Positions 4,643-6,385 of a stretch of 6,385 nucleotides of DNA are shown in pieces; position 1 is the first letter of the stretch; every line of letters starts with the position of its first letter. The position numbers and the translations under genes were made by a program. Source of the DNA: Gemmatimonadota bacterium (GTDB lineage: Bacteria; ARS69); the NCBI GenBank assembly GCA_020431545.1, contig JAGQIB010000092.1:20478-26862 (forward strand), written 5' to 3'. The notes under the pieces were generated by a model. The model made no database searches. It was not told the origin of the DNA and was given only the letters and a program-made list of their open reading frames with translations.

Positions 4643-6385
4643 TCACTCCACGATGATCATCCGATCGAACCAATTGTAGTTGGAGTCGCCGATGAACCCG
4701 AGCGATCCGAGCGCGGTCGTTCCGCCCGGTCCCCACGGGCCGAAGTCCGGGCACGGCCGGAAGTGTGCCGACTCGCTGAACTCCTCTGTGGTGGGGACGG
4801 TCACCGTGAACGTCGCGAGCGGGTCGATCGTCTGGATCCGCAGGATGATGCCCCAGCTCACGAGCGGGTAGCCGACCACGTCCTGGCGGCGCCAGTGCCA
4901 CATCGCGTCGTTGTCCACGACGAAGTAGTTCACGTTCGGCCCGGCGCCCGTGACCGAGACATGTTCGGTCCCGGGGTACGGCGAGTTGCCGTTCACGTAG
5001 ACACACGGGATGTAGAGCGTCACCTCGGCGGTGACGTTGCGATTGTTCGTGACCTCGATGACGATGTCGTCTCCGCCCGCGATGACGGGCGTGAGCAGAT
5101 CGAACGTCCAGTCGGGCGACGTGGTGCCCTCTTGCCAGAACTCGAGGTCGAAGCCCTCGCACGGATCGAGGTTCAGCTCCCGCTGCTCGATCACTGCGCT
5201 GGCGGTGCCGATCGGCTCGCTGCCCGGCGCGAGATCGCAGATCTCATCGTAGAGCTCGGCGGTGATCGTGGCCGTCGACCCGGCGACGACGTCTCCCGGA
5301 TCCACCACGTACACGATCTCCCCTCCCGTCCACAGCTCCGTGCCGACGGGATTCGGCGCCTCGCCCTGCACCCACTCGGCGAGGCTGCCGGCGCCGTCCA
5401 GGACCCAGCGCACGCAGTAGTTCTCGGGCACGCGGGGGATGACATGACGGATGCGCAGCTCGTTCAGCTCGCGTGACACGTACCCGCGGCCGGTCGCGAG
5501 CGCGATGGTGGCCGTGTCGAAGGTGATCTCCCAGAGATCCATGCGCTCGGCGTCGCGCGCCGCGGACGCGACCCCGGTGATGTCGAAGTTCGAGAAGCCC
5601 TCGAGGATCGCGTCGTAGTAGGACTCGGCGCGCTGGAGCATGGACCAGAAGTAGAAGAGGCCGTACTCGATGTCGAACCGCAGGCCGGTCCAGGCGTTCA
5701 CCTGATCGATGAACCTCTCGCGTGCCGTTTCGTCGTCCGCGCAGCGACGAAGAACCAGAACGGCGGCCCGTTGCCACTCACCACTGTCGACGAGGTCGTG
5801 CAGATTTCGATCGTAGGTGGCCATGCCGCCGACGAAGACCTGTGCGCTCTCCGCGGTGATGTTCGTCTCGACCTCGCGCAGAGCGCGCGGCACGGTGACG
5901 CTGAACAGCGACGGCAGCAGCACGTCCTTCACGAACGCGAGCGCCGGCATGCGCGCGGCCTTCTGACGCCAAACGTCACGGTCAGGATTCGGGTGCGAGG
6001 CGACCCAGGCCGGCTCGGGCGTCAGGTCGGGGAAGTGCGCCCCCGTCACCACGAGATCGTAGACCTGCTGGATGTTCGTTCCCTCGGGCACCAGGAGCAG
6101 CGGGGGGTCGAGCTGCGACTCCGCGAGCGACGCGCCTTCGAACCCCGTGAACGCGTTCGCGAAGAGCGACGGAAACGGCGTCTCGCCCTCGGCGAGAAGC
6201 TGCGGCGGCGCGACCTCGTGCGAGCCGCCGTACTCGTCGAGGTATTCCTTCAGATAGAAGTAGTAGTAACCCGTCCGCGGACGATCGGTCCGGACGTCGA
6301 GCCCGGCCTGATCCACCATTCGCTGGACGAGGAGGCCGGACTGCGGCGCATCGGGCACGACGTCGACGAAGCCGCCGCCACCGCC
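4643..6385 (-). CDS. Large hypothetical protein, probably exported, C-terminal part
   Basis: The minus-strand frame is open to the right edge: nine codons (GGGGGFVDV) precede a GTG at 6358, so that GTG is probably internal and the true start is outside the window. 580 residues are visible, ending at TGA. I recognise no family. The first 300 or so residues look alpha-helical with aromatic clusters (GYYYFYLKEYLDEYGG; EYGLFYFWSMLQRAESYYDA). The remainder is rich in alternating hydrophobic strands, e.g. EIVYVVDPGDVVAGSTATIT, DDIVIEVTNNRNVTAEVTLY, DPLATFTVTVPTTEEF, and closes with GDSNYNWFDRMIIVE, suggesting one or more Ig-like beta-sandwich domains. Five of its six cysteines lie in this C-terminal half. 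Acidic composition, Asn/Thr/Gly-rich strands and the beta-sandwich pattern suggest a secreted or surface protein, but the signal peptide would lie outside. No membrane segment, LPXTG, PEP-CTERM or recognisable type IX sorting domain is visible at the C-terminus. Confidence 0.75.
   Translation of the reverse strand, partial: GGGGGFVDVVPDAPQSGLLVQRMVDQAGLDVRTDRPRTGYYYFYLKEYLDEYGGSHEVAPPQLLAEGETPFPSLFANAFTGFEGASLAESQLDPPLLLVPEGTNIQQVYDLVVTGAHFPDLTPEPAWVASHPNPDRDVWRQKAARMPALAFVKDVLLPSLFSVTVPRALREVETNITAESAQVFVGGMATYDRNLHDLVDSGEWQRAAVLVLRRCADDETARERFIDQVNAWTGLRFDIEYGLFYFWSMLQRAESYYDAILEGFSNFDITGVASAARDAERMDLWEITFDTATIALATGRGYVSRELNELRIRHVIPRVPENYCVRWVLDGAGSLAEWVQGEAPNPVGTELWTGGEIVYVVDPGDVVAGSTATITAELYDEICDLAPGSEPIGTASAVIEQRELNLDPCEGFDLEFWQEGTTSPDWTFDLLTPVIAGGDDIVIEVTNNRNVTAEVTLYIPCVYVNGNSPYPGTEHVSVTGAGPNVNYFVVDNDAMWHWRRQDVVGYPLVSWGIILRIQTIDPLATFTVTVPTTEEFSESAHFRPCPDFGPWGPGGTTALGSLGFIGDSNYNWFDRMIIVE

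Noticed and set aside
3801..4679. 292-codon + strand frame spanning the SRPBCC antisense and DUF1569 regions
   Set aside because: Crosses two recognisable genes in the wrong frame and shows no protein family pattern.
4763..5476. 237-codon + strand frame antisense to the large hypothetical gene
   Set aside because: Arg/His/Val/Asp-rich antisense shadow with no domain evidence.

Overview
This window is GC-rich and gene-dense. It encodes a TamB-type inner-to-outer-membrane protein, so the host is almost certainly a diderm (Gram-negative-type) bacterium. High GC, TamB, DUF1569, SRPBCC and a large secreted-looking unknown protein together fit an uncultivated environmental lineage such as Eisenbacteria, Gemmatimonadota or Acidobacteriota. 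That placement is inference only, because the window holds no phylogenetic marker.

Layout on the + strand: the 3' part of a tamB-like gene (1-1881, open at the left edge) is followed, after a 111-base gap, by a complete FemAB/BioF2-type acyltransferase gene (1993-3036). A short leader with a possible extended -10 then precedes a scar (3072-3987). There, the first 44 codons of a small conserved hypothetical gene are joined out of frame to the last 123 or so codons of a nucleotidyltransferase-like gene. The join has removed the end of the first gene and the catalytic front half of the second.

The scar's surviving frame runs antisense into a minus-strand SRPBCC-fold gene (3626-4078). That gene is divergent from a + strand DUF1569 (DinB-like) gene (4168-4629), across an 89-base intergenic region holding a near-perfect 12-base direct repeat. 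The rest (4643-6385, minus strand) is the C-terminal 580 codons of a large protein of no family I recognise, open at the right edge and with a beta-rich C-terminal half.

The genes do not form one pathway. TamB serves outer-membrane assembly or lipid transport; the acyltransferase, SRPBCC and DUF1569 genes look like independent accessory enzymes or binding proteins. I see no RNA gene, CRISPR array, insertion sequence or integrase. I do not see a convincing new multi-gene system. The most informative items are the two-gene deletion scar and the unrecognised large protein.
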